Shown here piece by piece: positions 5,261 through 7,238 of a stretch of 7,238 nucleotides of DNA. Within the stretch, counting starts at the first letter, position 1. Each line of letters opens with the position of its first letter. Both the position numbers and the translations under genes were made by a program. This DNA comes from Clostridiales bacterium (lineage in GTDB: Bacteria > Bacillota > Clostridia > Oscillospirales > CAG-272), in the NCBI GenBank assembly GCA_019415985.1, contig DXYE01000130.1:1-7238 (forward strand). The letters run 5' to 3'. Under the pieces are notes generated by a model. That model saw nothing but the letters and a program-made list of their open reading frames with translations. It was not told the DNA's origin and did no database searches.

Positions 5261-5287
5261 ATAACTTTTCTTTCAGAAAGGAGTTAT
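5261..5287 (+). promoter_or_regulatory. SD-sequestering hairpin, candidate fourU RNA thermometer
   Basis: ATAACTTTT (5261-5269) can pair with AGGAGTTAT (5279-5287) as a continuous 9-bp helix with a 9-base loop. The Shine-Dalgarno AAAGGAG (5277-5283) is largely inside the 3' arm. Four U's (5266-5269) face AGGA (5279-5282) through A-U, G-U, G-U and A-U pairs, the defining feature of fourU thermometers. The start codon (5292) is just outside the helix. Drawn by eye; stability not computed. Confidence 0.5.
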
Positions 5288-5291
5288 TTGG

Positions 5292-5726
5292 ATGAAGCAA
5301 GATAAAAAAGTTCGTGATATAATGACCAAGACACTGTGTACCTGTACACCGAACGAAAGCGTCCGAGATGCTGCAAAACTGATGGACAGATATGATATCG
5401 GTTTTGTTGCAGTTTGCGATCGTGATGGCTGCTGCACCGGCGTACTGACAGACAGAGATATGGTTGTTCGCTGCCACGCAAAAAACAAGGACCTTCATAA
5501 TACAACGGTATCGGAAATCATGACGAAAGCGCCTGCCAAGGTTTCACCGGAAACAACTGTAGATGAAGCGCTTAGGCTGATGAGTGAATATCAGATTCGG
5601 CGTCTCCCGGTGGAGGATAACGGTGTTTTGGTCGGAATTCTAAGTATCGGAGATATCGCGCGCACTTGCGGCTGCGATGCGGAAATCGGAAGCTGTGAAT
5701 GCTCTATCGCTGAAAAAAGCAAATAA
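5292..5726 (+). CDS. Two-CBS-domain protein, cysteine-rich
   Basis: This 144-aa stand-alone protein is a tandem CBS-domain pair (Bateman module), a fold that binds adenine nucleotides or related ligands and usually acts as a cytoplasmic energy or ligand sensor. CBS1 spans about 7-62 (VRDIMT at 7-12, then GVLTDRDMV at 50-58). CBS2 spans about 73-125 (VSEIMT at 73-78, then VGILSIGDIA at 114-123). The T-D-R-D segment of CBS1 resembles the ribose-phosphate-contacting motif of nucleotide-binding CBS domains; CBS2 has SIGD in its place. Ten cysteines (16, 18, 42, 47, 48, 61, 126, 128, 135, 137) are unusual, and the tail holds a CxC-x6-CxC pattern that could bind metal or sense redox state. It is similar in layout to YhcV-like proteins of Firmicutes. 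The ATG at 5292 is 8 bases after AAAGGAG. It is flanked by terminators and therefore monocistronic. The partner it regulates cannot be told from its neighbours. Confidence 0.93.
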   Translation: MKQDKKVRDIMTKTLCTCTPNESVRDAAKLMDRYDIGFVAVCDRDGCCTGVLTDRDMVVRCHAKNKDLHNTTVSEIMTKAPAKVSPETTVDEALRLMSEYQIRRLPVEDNGVLVGILSIGDIARTCGCDAEIGSCECSIAEKSK

Positions 5727-5745
5727 AGACCGTTAAACGCTTCAG

Positions 5746-5781
5746 AAAGGATCTGCGGATCATACAGCAGATCCTTTTTTT
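5746..5781 (+). terminator. Intrinsic terminator after the CBS-protein gene
   Basis: AAAGGATCTGC (5746-5756) pairs perfectly with GCAGATCCTTT (5767-5777), 11 bp with a 10-base loop, followed by a run of seven T's (5775-5781). It lies 19 bases after the stop codon and separates the CBS gene from the glycosidase gene. Confidence 0.93.
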
Positions 5782-5960
5782 ATTTCTGTTGTACAGACTT
5801 GCTTTACAGATTATTGTGAAAAGGCCGAATCATCCCGTTATACCAAAATCATGAACTTTGATTGCATATGTATATAAAAGCCGACAATCCTGTCACTCCT
5901 AAAATCAGAGGTATCTAATTCATAATAACTTTAATCCGTTTCGGCAGAATAAAATTCACA
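5782..5960. other. AT-rich intergenic stretch, nothing recognised
   Basis: This is the upstream part of the gap between the CBS gene terminator and the glycosidase promoter. I see no plausible ORF with a Shine-Dalgarno, no tRNA and no clear terminator. A short inverted repeat, AATCA-N7-TGATT, occurs near 5848-5865, and TATAAA occurs near 5873-5878 without a matching -35. Confidence 0.5.
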
Positions 5961-5976
5961 CTGTCATGCTTGACAG
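5961..5976 (+). promoter_or_regulatory. Palindromic operator candidate over the -35
   Basis: CTGTCA (5961-5966) and TGACAG (5971-5976) form a perfect inverted repeat with a 4-base spacer, and the right half covers the TTGACA -35 box of the glycosidase promoter. A repressor bound here would block RNA polymerase. No regulator gene is present in the window to assign it to. Confidence 0.4.
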
Positions 5977-5998
5977 ATAAGGAAATCAATGGTAGACT
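5970..5998 (+). promoter_or_regulatory. Promoter of the GH31 gene
   Basis: A perfect TTGACA (5970-5975), a 17-base spacer and TAGACT (5993-5998, 4 of 6) form a sigma-A-type promoter. The transcript would start near 6005 with a leader of about 50 bases. Confidence 0.55.
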
Positions 5999-6025
5999 TA
6001 AAATGTTTTCCGTTCTTTATATATA

Positions 6026-6040
6026 TATTGAAATTCAATA
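6026..6040 (+). promoter_or_regulatory. 15-bp perfect palindrome in the GH31 leader
   Basis: TATTGAA and TTCAATA flank a single central A (6033). The site is about 20-35 bases downstream of the predicted transcription start and 6 bases before the AGGAGG ribosome site, a place where a repressor could act as a roadblock. Its AT-rich base make-up means chance is possible. Confidence 0.35.
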
Positions 6041-6057
6041 CAATCTAGGAGGTTGAC

Positions 6058-7238
6058 ATGGCGTCTCTGGATCTTTCGTTTGGTAATGAAACACTGAGAT
6101 TAACCGCTTATGCTGATAATGTGATCCGCGTCCGTATCAGTCGGGATTTTTCGCCTTCCCTGTTTGATCGATACAATATTTACCGTCCGGAAGATGCAAA
6201 CTCGGGCGAAATATTATCCTGCGGGATTCAGGCAGGTTCTCTGTCCGCTTGCCTGTCCGGTGATACGCTTCAACTGAGCACACCAAAATGGAGCCGCAGC
6301 TTTCGTCTTTCAGATCCTGATATATGCAAAACACAGAGCTTCTTTCATGACAAATTGAATCATTTCCATCCGGAAAGCTTTCATATTATAGGTGATCTCG
6401 AGGAACGCACTGTCGAACATGCGGATTTTGAAAAATCACCGAAAGCGGTGTATCTTCAGACGCAGGGTGAATTTTTCTATGGTCTCGGAGAAAGCAATGA
6501 GGACAGACTGATCGTTAATGGAAAAACATATCTTGAAAGGGTGATATACCAAAAATGCGAAATTCCCGTTCCCTTTCTGATGTCTAAAGAGGGGCTCGGC
6601 ATTCTCTGCAACGCCACTATCTGGCACGGCATTGACGTCTGTTCCCGTAACGAAAAGGAAATTTGCTGGTATCTGCCGGACGGCGACATCGATTTCTTCT
6701 TCTTTGCAGGAGATACCCTGCCGGTTATTCTGGAGCGTTTTACCTACATCACAGGTCGACCAATGCTGCTGCCGAAATGGGCATATGGCTTGACGTTTAT
6801 CGATCAGTACAATGCCGATCAATTTGAAGTCATGCGAAACGCGGCAAAATTCCGCGAGTTGGAATATCCCTGTGATACCATCAGCTTGGAACCCGGCTGG
6901 ATGTCCAAAGAATACGATTTTTCTACAAAGAAAAAGTGGAACATAGATCGGTTCTTCATCTGCGATTGGGCCAGGGGCAAGCAGCCGGCCGACTTCTTTT
7001 TCTCTGCAGCGCTCAAAAGATACGGATATAAGCTGCAGCTTTGGCTTTGCTGTGAGCATGATTTCACAGCACATGCGGAAAATCTTGCCGGTAATCCAAA
7101 GGATTTTGGTATTGAACCGTGGTTTGATCATTTGCGTCAATTCGTAGGCGACGGCGCTGCCTCCTTCAAGGTGGACCCCTGCCACGTTGTAGACAACACG
7201 GACGAGACGCGCGTATATGCAAACGGCAAAGCTGAGCC
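6058..7238 (+). CDS. Glycoside hydrolase family 31 protein, 3' end cut off by window
   Basis: An open frame of 393 codons starts at ATG 6058, 5 bases after a perfect AGGAGG (6047-6052), and runs off the window without a stop. Family 31 enzymes are retaining alpha-glycosidases (alpha-glucosidase, alpha-xylosidase, sulfoquinovosidase and others). The visible part fits the N-terminal beta domain and the first half of the catalytic barrel: YGLGES (141-146) in the N-domain, then PKWAYGL (239-245) at the barrel entry, LEPGWM (277-282), and FKVD (370-373), which aligns with the FKTD segment holding the catalytic nucleophile in YicI-like members, so D373 is the likely nucleophile. The acid/base residue would be beyond the window. 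No signal peptide is present (it starts MASLDLSFGNETLRLTAY), so it should be cytoplasmic, acting on imported sugars. The full family is about 600-800 aa, so roughly half is seen. The substrate cannot be told; the LEPGWM and FKVDPCH variants suggest a divergent subgroup. Confidence 0.88.
   Translation, partial: MASLDLSFGNETLRLTAYADNVIRVRISRDFSPSLFDRYNIYRPEDANSGEILSCGIQAGSLSACLSGDTLQLSTPKWSRSFRLSDPDICKTQSFFHDKLNHFHPESFHIIGDLEERTVEHADFEKSPKAVYLQTQGEFFYGLGESNEDRLIVNGKTYLERVIYQKCEIPVPFLMSKEGLGILCNATIWHGIDVCSRNEKEICWYLPDGDIDFFFFAGDTLPVILERFTYITGRPMLLPKWAYGLTFIDQYNADQFEVMRNAAKFRELEYPCDTISLEPGWMSKEYDFSTKKKWNIDRFFICDWARGKQPADFFFSAALKRYGYKLQLWLCCEHDFTAHAENLAGNPKDFGIEPWFDHLRQFVGDGAASFKVDPCHVVDNTDETRVYANGKAE

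Noticed and set aside
6436..7185. A 249-codon open frame on the minus strand
   Set aside because: It lies wholly antisense to the well-supported GH31 gene, has no Shine-Dalgarno or recognisable domain, and is explained by the codon use of the sense gene.

Overview
The window looks like chromosomal DNA of a low-to-medium GC, Gram-positive Clostridia-type bacterium. The evidence is strong Shine-Dalgarno (SD) sequences (AGGAGG, AAAGGAG), sigma-A-like promoters, a ClpC-type Hsp100 ATPase with a UVR motif in its middle region, a YfcE/YsnB-type phosphoesterase, and small hypothetical proteins of a style I associate with Oscillospiraceae-like gut Clostridia (recollection only). Positions 1-15 match the end of the Nextera (Tn5) mosaic-end adapter, so the window probably starts at a contig edge carrying untrimmed adapter, and the genomic sequence probably begins near base 16.

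Layout. On the minus strand, 81-1236 holds three small unknown genes in one orientation: an 80-aa helical charged protein, a 133-aa protein with conserved-looking ends and a low-complexity middle, and a 139-aa Cys-rich protein ending in two short acidic-hydrophobic segments. They look like one operon read from a promoter near 1271-1299. Facing away from it, on the plus strand, are a metallophosphoesterase (1344-1847), a two-helix membrane protein of unknown function behind a structured leader (1960-2448), clpC (2595-5084) with its own strong promoter and an intrinsic terminator, a two-CBS-domain protein with many cysteines (5292-5726) followed by a second terminator, and the first 393 codons of a family 31 glycoside hydrolase (6058 to the window end) with its own promoter and two palindromes that could be operators.

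How the genes relate. Apart from the minus-strand trio, the genes look like separate transcription units and not one pathway. clpC stands alone: no ctsR, mcsA or mcsB lies next to it in the window and no clear CtsR or CIRCE operator is visible. That leaves open how this protein-quality-control ATPase is regulated here.

The strongest unexpected signals are non-coding. The SD of the CBS gene lies inside a 9-bp helix in which four U's face AGGA, the pattern of a fourU RNA thermometer. The membrane-protein gene has a leader with three hairpins and a six-codon upstream ORF that overlaps its start codon. I see no CRISPR array, rRNA, tRNA, insertion sequence or phage gene, and no clear multi-gene novel system other than the uncharacterised minus-strand trio.
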